Source of the DNA: Silene conica
Lineage: Eukaryota; Streptophyta; Magnoliopsida; Caryophyllales; Caryophyllaceae
Direction: 5' to 3'
Assembly: GCA_029255685.2 (NCBI GenBank)
Contig: CM055318.2
Span: 67,303,136-67,367,135 of the forward strand
DNA length: 64,000 bases
Part shown: positions 32,618 to 42,613 of the stretch, piece after piece
Layout of the letters: each line of letters starts with the position of its first letter
How positions within the stretch are numbered: the stretch's first letter is position 1
Notes under the pieces: model-generated
The model's input: only the letters and a program-made list of their open reading frames with translations
Databases searched by the model: none
What the model was told of the DNA's origin: nothing
Position numbers and translations under genes: made by a program

Positions 32618-33230
32618 GGGTAAAAATGAGCTTTATCATGAGGCATATCAATTAACCATGTGCCATTAATTAAGAATCTATCCGGTCTACTGTAGATTCT
32701 TTGTTGGGGCTTCTGCTTATTATTCCAGGTGTAATAAGCACCAGATGCACCAATGTCTTCCATATCACAGTTATTGAGACAATGAATAAAGTCATTCATA
32801 TCTTCCTGCTTAGTGTTGCCCACAATCTCTCTGAAGGATGTTTTACCATAATGTTAAAGTCCCCTGCCAAGGCCCAGGGACCCTGAATTTGGGTAGCAAT
32901 GAGTCTCAAATGATCCCATAACTCCTTTCCGTCTTGCCCCTCATTAAAAGCATATATGAAAGTGATGTAGAAAGTGTTGTGATTTCCTCTGTCCGTAACT
33001 TTGGCATGAATGAACTGAGCAGTAGTTTGTAAAATCCAAACATCAAAATGAGTAGGCTTCCAAATAATCCAAACCCTACCACCTCTATGTTGATGACAAT
33101 TCGTAGCCACACTCCAGCCAACACAAATATTATTCCTGACATTATTATCACTAGTTCCTTTAATTTTTGTTTCCAGCAAACCATATAAGCTAATTCCTTT
33201 ATTATGCAAAAATGAGCTTATTTATTTTTG
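32618..33230 (-). pseudogene. LINE ORF2, endonuclease part
   Basis: Minus-strand text LYGLLETKIKG, HRGGRVWIIW, ITFIYAFNEG, GPWALAGDFNIM and GASGAYYTWNN gives the apurinic-endonuclease (EEP) fold of plant L1 ORF2. The usual start (MKIFWNVRGMN-like text) is visible just upstream near 33240-33270. Broken in frame, for instance around 32800-32823, and cut from its reverse transcriptase by the CACTA. Confidence 0.85.
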
Positions 33231-33559
33231 TTTATTTACATCATTCATCCCCCTCACATTCCAAAATCCTATTTTATAGCTCATGGATACGACTTTGGAT
33301 AGGTGGTGCTGCCTCTTTTTCCCCATTTATCACACTAGGAACAACCTCATTAGGTTGATGAGTATCACCAGTGCCATTACTCAACTGATCATCAGTGCCA
33401 TTATTCAGCTGTTCAACAACAGGATTGGAAGTACCAGCCCCTACAATATTGCTAACCACAGTAGCTTATGAGGGTCCAGTAGTAGGGTTGCTGGGCCTGT
33501 TCCCCTGTACTTGCTTTGGAAGCACCAGCTTCGGTTGGACTGGTCTCCAAATCTTTTGA

Positions 33560-34516
33560 ACTGGTACTTTTGTCAGTGTCACTCCAAGATTTTTCCTACA
33601 GTTCACATTGGTGTGTCCCATTTCTTTACATTTGGCACAAATATCAGGTTTTCATTCATATTCCACTCTTGTTGTAAGGATGTTGCCTTGTTCATCCTTA
33701 TACTTTATATGATCAGGGAATTTCTGCCCTACTTTCAATTCCACCAAGACCCTAGCATACCCAAGTCGTTTTTTCTCCTTAGTGGCAGGGTCAGACCGAA
33801 CATATTTCCCTACAAGGCCAGCCAAACAGGTAGACATTTCCCCCAAAATTTTTAACGGTAATTCATGAAGACTCACCCAGGCTGGTACAATCTTAATATC
33901 CTCCTACATCAAGTTTGTGTCAGGAGTCCAATCTCTTATGATCAGTGGCTTTACTATCAAACATATGGTATCCCTCTTGTAACATACTTCCCTTATCAGA
34001 CAAATTTTTGAATCTAACAAGAAAAATACCATTAGGCATAAAGGAGAGATTATCAATACCAAACTTACCCCATATTCTATGGACATATCCTTGAATGACT
34101 TCCCATGGTGGATTTGCTCCCAAGATATAGCAATAAATTGCATTCTTCCAATAGAGTAATTCGTCTTGGATATCATCCTCTGAGAACTGGATGAGGTCCT
34201 CATCATTCTCTGTAATTTCTTCCATATTCAAAACAGGGGACGAGGAAATGACTGCTTTCTTTCCTTTGGATTTCTTTCTCCCTCGTTGAGTGACCCATTG
34301 AGTGACCCATTCATACTCATCCAGGATCTCCTCATCCACAAAATCTAACCCTGGTATACCATTGATTTCAACCATGGATTTCGTTCTAATAACTTCATCT
34401 TCTCCTGGACCCATGACTCTGTTTGTTTTCACAGGAGACTTATTGTGTACCTCTTTCATTCTCTAAAGAATACTCTTCCTCTTACTAGCGGATTTCGTTG
34501 TAGACTTTCTAGCCAT
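33560..34516 (-). pseudogene. LINE ORF1, DUF4283-like with CCHC knuckle
   Basis: The likely original start is ATG at 34516-34514 (MARKSTTKSASKRK), interrupted by an in-frame TAG just before 34459. The central part (YWKNAIYCYILGANPPWEVI, FGIDNLSFMPNGIFLVRF) is the DUF4283 RNA-binding-like domain; a frame change near 33940-33960 leads to WVSLHELPLKILGE and YARVLVELKVGQKFPD, then a zinc knuckle CAKCKEMGHTNVNC near 33590-33640. This is the usual ORF1 plan for plant L1. Confidence 0.82.
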
Positions 34517-35788
34517 AACCCTAATCAAGCTTCACAGAAAATCGAAAACGATGATCGCCTGAAAATCGCCTTTTAGTCGCCTTCTTCATTAGGGTTTTAA
34601 ATTACTTGTTTCTTCCTGCTCTTCTTCTTACTGTTGTTAAGAGGTTGTTTGGGTTGTACTACCCACCTATTGTAGGTGAGGTGGCTATCTTATTTATACG
34701 TATAGTCGACGATGTCGTTTTTTGTTGGTATGTACTCGACGAAATAGAAGATCTAACACAAAATTAACTTACTAATAATTAATGTGAGACCGATTTTATT
34801 TGAAAATAAAACATTAATAAACTTTAGTTTTTTTTTAGTTCATTTATTTTTCACACTTATTGTAAATGTGTGATGAGAACATCAAATAAATATATTGAAG
34901 TAGAACGAAGGGAGAAAAAATAAATAATAACAACGATTGTGATAAACATTGTCTATTAACAAAAAATGGCTACTATCAATAATTGAATTTTTCTTTTCGT
35001 AAACAGGCTACTCTGAATAATCAGTATTAACTTTTAAACGAGTTTGAATTGTGCCCTTAAGAAAAGACATTAATAATATTTCAAAGACGTTTAATCCTAT
35101 AATCAATGACAATAACAGAACACTCGAAATCTTACATGATAAAAAGTCTTCTTCACATTATCAAAAAAATTACGTGAGAAATTTGTCATGTGAGATTAAT
35201 CACGAGAAAAACATATTTGTCATTTATTCATAATACTAATGGTGTCCTATAAGTTTTTAAGTTACTGTATACTTTTTCATAGGAAAGTGTATGATTATTG
35301 TATAAAGAGCGTGGATAACAACACAACACATGTCCAACATATAAAGTATTCACGTCGCACAGCAACAGATAATCAAAAGATAGAATTTGACATGTGATAT
35401 TAATCACGGCTAAATACATATTTGTCATTTATTCATACTACTAATGAGTGTCATATAAGTTTTTTAATTATTCTTTATCATTTATACAACATACTACTAA
35501 TGAGTGTCATGTAAGTTAGAATTTCAGAGATTTATTAGTGGTTTGGTTGGCTTGCGATAACCACATCTTGCAACAACGACATAGAAAATGGTTAATCGAC
35601 ATATTTATATTTTTCGACCTTAAAACTTACCGAATTGAAATAACATAAATTATTTGCAGAACGCACAAGCTAATAAAACACTAAATTCGTTTCCCCCAAT
35701 TTCACATGTCACGATTAAACAAAATATCCTCATTCAATTATGATAATTATCATTTATTATATAACAAGACTCACAGCATTGTCTTACT

Positions 35789-36235
35789 TTAATGTAACCA
35801 ATTATAACGTAGCTCATACAATTTTGTATCTGAGTTGTAGAAATACAATCCATCGGCACGGGCGTGCCAATTACATTCATTATTAGAGTGACAAGTTTTC
35901 GGATTTTTAAATTCAGCTGAAAATACTTGAAAATCACCATGACCTTTACTCCACTGAATGTCACAGGAAAATTTTGTCGTCAAAAAGAGGTCTACTCTGA
36001 AAGTCCAACTCACTTGTTGCGAAATTTGTAGAACGTGTATCCCAAGATCATCATCTTTAGATTTACAGTGAATTTGGAGAGCCTCATTAGTTGGTAATTC
36101 ATTTACCACATACACATGGACTTTTGCAAAAAAATTACATTTTGCCGCTTTTGGACAAGTAATTAATACTAATGTATGTATTAATACTAGGGATAGAAAT
36201 GAAAAAGGTGCACTCTTGTAATTGAAGATGCTCAT
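35789..36235 (-). CDS. Plant S1-family secreted protein (self-incompatibility protein homologue, SPH), 148 aa
   Basis: An intact single-exon frame, typical length for the family. Residues about 1-33 form a signal peptide (hydrophobic core FSFLSLVLIHTLVLI, then CPKAAKC). The rest is one Plant_self-incomp_S1 domain (PF05938): VHVYVVNELP, the hallmark LQIHCKSKDDDLGIHVL, WTFRV, FSCDIQW, and a C-terminal CHSNNECNWHARADGLYFY with paired cysteines for disulfides. Family members are small secreted, cysteine-bonded proteins; the founding member is the pistil S determinant of Papaver, but most homologues in other plants have no proven role. The nested retroelements begin 76 bp upstream of the start codon, so the native promoter has been moved away. 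A second copy in unit A has a premature stop. Confidence 0.94.
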   Translation of the reverse strand: MSIFNYKSAPFSFLSLVLIHTLVLITCPKAAKCNFFAKVHVYVVNELPTNEALQIHCKSKDDDLGIHVLQISQQVSWTFRVDLFLTTKFSCDIQWSKGHGDFQVFSAEFKNPKTCHSNNECNWHARADGLYFYNSDTKLYELRYNWLH

Positions 36236-36311
36236 TATAAGGTGTTAAATTATGTTTACGATGGTGTATAAAATAATAATCTAACAAAAATCTTAGGTGT
36301 TATATATATAA

Positions 36312-36486
36312 TGTTATTGTAAAATAATGAGAGATAGAGAGAGAGAGAGTATATTATTCAATGAATAAGTAACAATGTTATATAGCCTCTCTATATATAA
36401 GGCTTAGATACAAAAAACATCTTACTTAAATGAGGTAAGAAATAAATTTGTCTAATATATTTATTATGATTTCTATATTTATAACA
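36312..36486 (-). repeat. copia-1 LTR (3' side in element sense)
   Basis: 175 bp, TGTTAT to ATAACA, with a GAGA microsatellite. Related to 57423-57582. Confidence 0.7.
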
Positions 36487-36667
36487 CTCCCACTGATGAC
36501 TAGTACCGAAACACTTATTCAAATACTAGAGAGGGCTAGGACATCAAGGTATTGTTGGACATATTTTATGCCGCCTCATTAAAACCTGGACAAGGAAAAC
36601 CCCTTGGGACAAAACCTTGACGAGGGAAAAAGAGTACAACTTGGTATATCCAATAATGATGCTCCCC

Positions 36668-36850
36668 TTAAAAAAACATTGGTAAGCTAAGGATCGTTGC
36701 ATATAAATCCTTTAACCGGCGCATTCCAATCTTAAAGACCAATTTCTTGAATGTTGGAGTAGGTAATGCTTTGGTGAAGAGATCTGCTAGATTATCGCTT
36801 GAGCGTACTCGTTGAAAACGGAAGAAACAGGGACTATAGAAATCATGCAT
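36668..36850 (-). pseudogene. copia-1 RNase H tail
   Basis: RVRSSDNLADLFTKALPT and FKKLVFKIGMRRLKDL match the conserved C-terminus of copia pol. The rest of pol is absent; a fossil. Confidence 0.85.
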
Positions 36851-37079
36851 GTGTACCTTTTATGCATGTAATGTTTATAGGTAAAATGATATAACCTTCT
36901 ACGTGTCAATTAAACTTAATTTATTTTTTTATTTATTTTTTTTTTTTAAATGAAACAAATTTTGGATATGATGATATTAATCTATTATAGAATAAAGTAA
37001 CTATTAAAATAAACGAAAACTTAAAAAAATATTAAAAATAAGTATGATAGCAACAAAATATCATATTTGAAAAAGGGGA

Positions 37080-37262
37080 CGATCTTAAATTATATCGATA
37101 AAAAATTCGTCTCACACTATATTGTTAGGAGATCGTCTCACATTATTTTGATAAGAGATCGTATCACATTATTTGGATAGGAGTTCGTCTCACATTATAT
37201 TGATAGGAGATCGTCTCACATTATAGTGAGAGAAAATTGTGCCACATTATATTGATAGGAGA
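37080..37262. repeat. Tandem repeat, about 30-35-bp unit
   Basis: TAGGAGATCGTCTCACATTA and variants recur five to six times. GAGATCGTCTC is itself nearly palindromic. 36851-37080 and 37263-37561 otherwise hold only AT-rich sequence. Confidence 0.75.
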
Positions 37263-38433
37263 CAAAAAAAATGTTGTAGCAATGAAAAATAAATAACTAA
37301 AAACAAAAAATAAAAATAAAAGAATCATATGTCCCGATTGATCATATGTACGTGTTTGTATGATATACGTAGCAATCAAAATAAAATAAAATTAGCAAAA
37401 CTATTTAATCATGCATATCATGTGAGGGATTGCTTTACGTATGAGGGAACTAGTATGATAAAAGAAATTGAAATCATACATATTGACAGAGTTTTAATTG
37501 TTGAATTGAAAAATACTATTGTAGACAAACATAATTGAAAAAATATTGTTTGCTACGTACATGACGGGCTGAAAGTCGTATGCCTATCAAATAATAATTT
37601 ATAGTCACTTACTTACTAAACTACTAAAACAATAATATAGCAAAAGTAAGGGTCGAACCCACAAGGAAGGACTAAGTCAATTCAAGTGTCAAAAAGTATA
37701 GAGTAAAGTAACCAGTTTGGGGGGATTTGATTTTGTTGATTAATCTAAAGAACTAAGACTAAGCAAATAATGAAAAAGATGAATTCAGACGATTTGGAAG
37801 GCTTTAGAGTCAAGCATATATCCACACTCAATAACAATTGATCATTGTAAGACAAACTTCAATTACTAATCTCGATTACTCTACCGTAAATGCAAAATTC
37901 CAATTCTCCTTACGAATAGTCAATTAACACGAATCTCGTTCTTAATCAACCCTAACCATTAAACAACCTTAACAATCCAGTTCAAGGTTTAATTCAACAG
38001 CAGCAATATAATTTAGAGAATTCGATAGAGAATAAAAAGCGCATACAATCCAGTTGCACTTTAGATATTTATGTGAATTGCTTCTAAGAACAAATATTAA
38101 CGTATCCCGTTCAATATAAATTCCTAGTCGTTACTAGTGTAAAATTAATCAATAAATCATATTCAATTAACAATACTAACAATAGAATGAAGAGATCGTT
38201 TACTAGTTGCGCACCTAGCAATTATAAATCAACATTCATATAATTAAGAACTAAGCAATTCACAATAGTCAAGAAAAAGAAATTAAAACATTCAAACTCA
38301 CAACCGGATTTCGAGTGCTTCAATCGCTTGAATCCAAGATGAAAGATTAGTTACACATAGTCTTAATGAAAATCACAATACTAGGGTTTTTGTCTCAAAG
38401 CGGCCAACCCCCTTTCCAAAACTTAGATAAAAT

Positions 38434-38442
38434 CTTTTATAG
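38434..38442 (-). promoter_or_regulatory. TATA-like box of the Gypsy-1 LTR
   Basis: CTATAAAAG on the minus strand, about 34 bp downstream (element sense) of the GC-rich array. Position and sequence suit a core promoter; no transcript data. Confidence 0.5.
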
Positions 38443-38475
38443 TAAATAGGTAAAAACTAAAATCTGAGCAAATGT

Positions 38476-38552
38476 CAGTCGCGCCTCGGTTGCGCTTCAG
38501 TCGCGCCTCGGTCTCACTTCAGTCGCGCGTAGGTCGCACATAGGTCACGCTT
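38476..38552 (-). repeat. 11-bp-period GC-rich array in the Gypsy-1 LTR
   Basis: Seven consecutive 11-bp units, plus-strand text CAGTCGCGCCT, CGGTTGCGCTT, CAGTCGCGCCT, CGGTCTCACTT, CAGTCGCGCGT, AGGTCGCACAT, AGGTCACGCTT. The other LTR has six units at 56831-56896, so copy number changed by a whole unit. Confidence 0.88.
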
Positions 38553-38861
38553 TCGTTGCCGTCCCTTCTGATTTTCGCACATTAGCGCGCTCAATTAGTG
38601 CATCTTAAGCGCACACGTCTCAGGTATCTTCATAGGTATTTGGGGCCATCTATCCTCAAGCTTAGATTCCGTCTTTGACACATAAAACCGACTCACAAGC
38701 TCTTCTTCATTGTTTCCAAGCTTCATCTTCAATATTAGGACCCAAGTTCCGTCATTGTTACAACTCCAAGCATTGTACCATTATAAGTCATAAAGTACGT
38801 CATTGTTACTTGGACTTCACTAATTCGACCCTCTTTAATACATACTAAAATCGTCTCATCA

Positions 38862-38880
38862 ACTTCCCCACACTTAGATC
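38862..38880 (-). other. Gypsy-1 polypurine tract
   Basis: On the minus strand AAGTGTGGGGAAGT directly before the 3' LTR. Confidence 0.8.
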
Positions 38881-38881
38881 T

Positions 38882-38899
38882 TTACTCGTCCTCGAGTAA
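38882..38899 (-). other. Hairpin before the Gypsy-1 polypurine tract
   Basis: Minus strand TTACTCGAGGACGAGTAA: 7-bp stem, 4-nt loop AGGA, 20 nt from the LTR. Counterparts at 49400-49417 and 63979-63996. Confidence 0.75.
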
Positions 38900-39067
38900 A
38901 CTCAAAGGACCCAATAAAATCAAACCAACACTGATCCACAGAAGTGTACGGAAACTAATAAGACTTACAATGAAACTCTTACAAGATGGTCGTCTCCCAC
39001 ACAATAATGAGAGAACAAAATAACATTGGAAGAATTTTTTTCCTTTTCACCTAAATCTCTCATTTTG

Positions 39068-39248
39068 CCTAAAGCGCCCGTCCTTACGGGTTTTCACTCT
39101 AGCTTTTCATTTTTTTTCATCTCACATCTACTCTCAGTGGCACGCAACTCGATTTTTCATTTTACCCGGAGCGCCCTTTCAGGTTTTCACTCCATCCTCG
39201 GCCACATCCCAATCTTGCCTAGGCGCCCTCTCGGGTTTTCACCTAGCC
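39068..39248 (-). repeat. Three hairpin-like GCGCCC/GGGTTTTCAC repeats
   Basis: Near 39068-39112, 39165-39193 and 39217-39248. Each has GCGCCC, a short loop and GGGTTTTCAC or GGTTTTCAC, with outer bases that can pair (CTAGG with CCTAG; GGAG with CTCC). Confidence 0.6.
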
Positions 39249-40047
39249 CGGATTCATTTTTTACTTTCTTTTTTCATTTTTTTTTCTTTTTCTTTTCTTT
39301 TGCTTTTTTTTGCTAAAATAAATAACGAATTAAAGCACACCACACAAGTACAAGTATACAAACTTTGTCCTCAATGTTGTATAGGACACACTAAATGAAG
39401 AAGGATAAATACCTCATGGAAAATAGCATCAGACGAATTCACAAGTAGAACCACCATGCAATCCACAACACCATATAATTTTTGTCAATCCACTCTCCAC
39501 ACTACCGTCTCCCCACACTTGGCAATTTGCATCTCCAATTTAGCACAACAACAAAAACAACGCAAGGCCATAAAAACTCAATGTATACTAACGCCTCTTA
39601 TTGCTCCAATCCTAAAAGAAACCAAATGACACAAGCAAAAGACCATGAAAACACATGCTTAAATGGTCTGTTCTAGTCTCCTCTACTCCAACTTACAAGC
39701 CCATTCAATCGCAATAAGCAGGTGCTCACAACATCACCCTGCGATTTTCGCCTCACCGTAGCCACTAACCTACCCAACCATCCTTATTTTTCGCCCTTCT
39801 TATGACGCCAACTCCAATAAATAAGCAATGAATACTTGAGATAATGTTCGATATTTTGTTTTTCGCTTTTTTTTTCGGACTTTTTTTCGTTTTTTTTTTT
39901 TAATTTTCGTTTTTTTCTTTACAAAAATAGCACACACTAATCTATGGGTTACCTCCCAGAAGCGCTGTTGTTTAACGTCGTTAGCTCGACATCTCGCGGA
40001 GTGGTGAAACCATCTGACTTAAGTTGCGATAGAAAGTTTACCTTAAC
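39249..40047. other. Gypsy-1 internal non-coding region
   Basis: AT-rich, with T-runs near 39861-39925 (A-rich on the element strand). No gene seen. Confidence 0.5.
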
Positions 40048-41400
40048 TTAACAATGGACTATTGAGAATGAGTCAAATGCCAAGTCATGCCCTGAACAAC
40101 TTAATGCCCTTAATAACCAGTCAAACAAACTTGAACACATGTTAGAGAAATGGCAATAAGATGTATAAATCAAGTGACACCACAAATAAACAAACATGGT
40201 ACAAGCATGTAATAAGAGCGTTTCCGGACCTTTAAGTTCAAAGAATGAACTTATGTCAATGTACTCCTCTTTGTGAGATGGGTGTGTCATAGGTAGAGTA
40301 AAAAAGGGAAGGGGATAGATATAAGATGTGTGAGGAACTAACACCGGAGGTGCCTCAAAAGCTATTGTGGGTGGTTCCTCCTTGTGAATATAAAACTCAC
40401 TAAGTATACCTTTTGTTTCCCCTACATCTTCATTAAAGTTCATGCTACTAAATTCACTACCCATGGGAAGGTCATCTTTCGCACTATCAACATCAATTAT
40501 CTCCTCTTCCTCTACCACGCTTATCATGTTCTCATAAATTGTCAGATATACTCCTTCATGCTCATGCTCAACAATCACATTTAAAGACTCATCAACTATA
40601 AAAATATCACTCAAGTCAGTATGCAAAAGTGAATTATCATCATGTGTCATCTCAATATTAGTGGAAGATGAGTCGACAGACATAGAAATAGGGGAGGGGG
40701 TGAAGAATGTACCAAACCATATCCATACTCTTCCTCATCATCCTAAAAACCATCATCATCTTCAAAAACAGACTCTTTATAAGAGTGGTTCACATCAAGC
40801 TTAAGGCGAGGGGATCCATCAAGCTCACTGTCATACCAAATTTTAGCTTCAGACTCCTTGAAAATAAGATTAGACTCATCTCGTGCTTCTAGTCTAGCAA
40901 TAGCTTCCGCTATTTGCATTGCCCGACTTTGAATGTTCTGAATACTAGCCTTAGTCTCTTGGTCATACTGAACAATAATAGTTTGAATGGTCATCTGAGA
41001 AGCAGCCAGGGCTCTGATCATCTCTTCAGTGGACATAGATGAATCATTATGGGGGTTCAAAGTCTCAGTCGGTCTCATTTGAGATATCCTAAGGGACGAA
41101 TTTGGCAACTCCCATTGTTTGGTGTCACAAGCTAAATATTGGAAAAGTTCCCACTTTTCCTCATAACTTAACCCATAAATAAATCTCCCCTCGCTAAAAC
41201 AAATGACATGATCGAGCGAGTGTCTCCTCATTCAAACCATTGTAAATTACATGACAAAGTTCCCAAGTTTGATAAGAATGACGACACCGAATTACATATT
41301 CATGGAGTCTGTTAAAATATTTATAAAACAGTTCATTCTCATATTGGGGGAAATATTTAGTAGCCATCTATCTAAACTAAACTAAATAAACATACTAATA
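40048..41400 (-). pseudogene. Gypsy-1 gag-like region, reduced
   Basis: Element-sense text after the primer site (near 41370-41230) includes YFNRLHEYVIRC, YQTWELCHVIYNGLNEET, resembling Tat/Athila-group gag. It continues with Met/Gln-rich helical text (MTIQTIIVQYDQETKASIQ) and an acidic region (EVVEEEEIIDVDS-like) that I do not recognise. Not a single frame; about two to three breaks. No protease, reverse transcriptase or integrase. Confidence 0.65.
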
Positions 41401-41439
41401 GTCTATACTACAAAACACAAAAAATAACTATTGATGCCT

Positions 41440-41457
41440 TCCCCGGCAACGGCGTCA
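41440..41457 (-). other. Gypsy-1 primer binding site, tRNA-Asp type
   Basis: Minus strand TGACGCCGTTGCCGGGGA, one base from the TGGCGCCGTTGCCGGGGA form used by Athila/Tat elements and by Gypsy-2 here. Confidence 0.85.
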
Positions 41458-41505
41458 AATTTGACGGGCTGAAAGTCGTATGCCTATCAAATAATAATAT
41501 ATAAT

Positions 41506-42599
41506 TGTTGGGAAATGTGTCCTCAACAATAGTGCGATCATGTCAGTGATAATTATCATTGTTAAATCTCATGACGAAAATATGCAAGGGATCATCCTAT
41601 ATTATATATAGTCAACTGACCAACATTAATCGGTAATGATTGGCTGACTAGAGTTTGGCATTACTATCATATGACGGTGGTGGTCAGTTGATCCCTTTAG
41701 GTCACACCTATTGAACAATCCCCTAAATAGATATATTGATCAATAGTATACGATACGAATTGATCAAATTCCTTCAAATTGAATATCGAGAAATCAGAGG
41801 TTGAATCTTAATGTAAGATTTATATTTGAAATTGAAACATGTCAATTGTCGAATATTAATCGATATTTTTGAAATATCGAAATTAGAATATGAATGGTTC
41901 GTGGTTATAACAAACGTTGTATATCGTATCGACGATTATTATAATAACCATATATTGCGACGGTAATTACGAATTACTAAAATAATTTGTTAAATATGAT
42001 TTAATTAATTTAGAAATATTATTTATATGATAAATATATTTTAAATTAATACAATTGATTATGTCACATGGGATGTTACATATTAAACAATTGTACAAAT
42101 TACAATTGTGAAATGAAGGTACATTTTACATAATGTGAACCGTGTAAATGTATGTTATGAGTTAATACTATGATATTTTAACTTATAAGCATAATCATTA
42201 CTTAGGGTATGATAGTGATGTAACCCTAAGTGTATTGGTAAGACAAAAGGGAATAAAACCCTTCCCCATACACTCCATGCACACGGCATCCACCTCATTC
42301 CCTCTATATATGTGAGTTGCTCACATAACAATCATTCTAACCCTAATGCCCCATTTTCTAGTATAAGAAAAATAACAAAACCTCTCTAAATATTACTACT
42401 TAATATTTTAGGCTATAATAGTGGTTGCTCCGTGGAGGATCGTCCTAAGCTTATTTGACTGATTGTAAGGGTCCTAATCTCTCGTTTCCGCAACTTTCAT
42501 TTGCATGCATAAGATCAAAATTATATTTAAATGTTAAATAGATAAATTAATTAGTGAGAATAATTTAATGGTAGGGATGGTATGACCGTGTAACTTACA
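41506..42599 (+). repeat. copia-2 5' LTR
   Basis: 1094 bp. TATA-like CTCTATATATG near 42302, and CTCTCTAAATATTACTACT text near the end. Paired with 54181-55398. Confidence 0.9.
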
Positions 42600-42601
42600 A
42601 G

Positions 42602-42613
42602 TGGTATCAGAGC
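42602..42613 (+). other. copia-2 primer binding site
   Basis: TGGTATCAGAGC two bases after the LTR; initiator Met tRNA type. Confidence 0.92.

Larger units (their letters stand above)
23535..34684 (-). mobile_element. L1-type LINE, near full length, split by a CACTA element
   Basis: Minus-strand non-LTR element of about 4.8 kb after removing the CACTA. Poly(A) is the T-run at 23535-23543; the 5' end is near 34684, where unit A resumes. Order from the 5' end: ORF1 with DUF4283-like domain and CCHC knuckle, then ORF2 with endonuclease, reverse transcriptase and a C-terminal zf-RVT-like part. Unit B lacks it (site near 59640). No clear target duplication. Several stops and frame changes make it inactive. 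Confidence 0.88.
18965..35496. repeat. Tandem host unit A (carries S1 pseudogene; split by several insertions)
   Basis: Matches unit B (from 35497) starting at TAATGAGCGTCGTGTAAGTT. Less its insertions it is roughly 3.6 kb: 18965-19856, 20494-20904, 21217-22593, 23316-23534 and 34685-35496. 21217-22593 and 34685-35496 hold no gene that I can see; both are AT-rich host sequence paralogous in part to unit B. Confidence 0.85.
37562..38861 (-). repeat. Gypsy-1 3' LTR
   Basis: 1300 bp. In element sense it starts TGATGAGACG and ends CAGCCCGTCA. Contains an 11-bp-period GC-rich array (38476-38552) and a TATA-like box (38434-38442). Confidence 0.9.
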
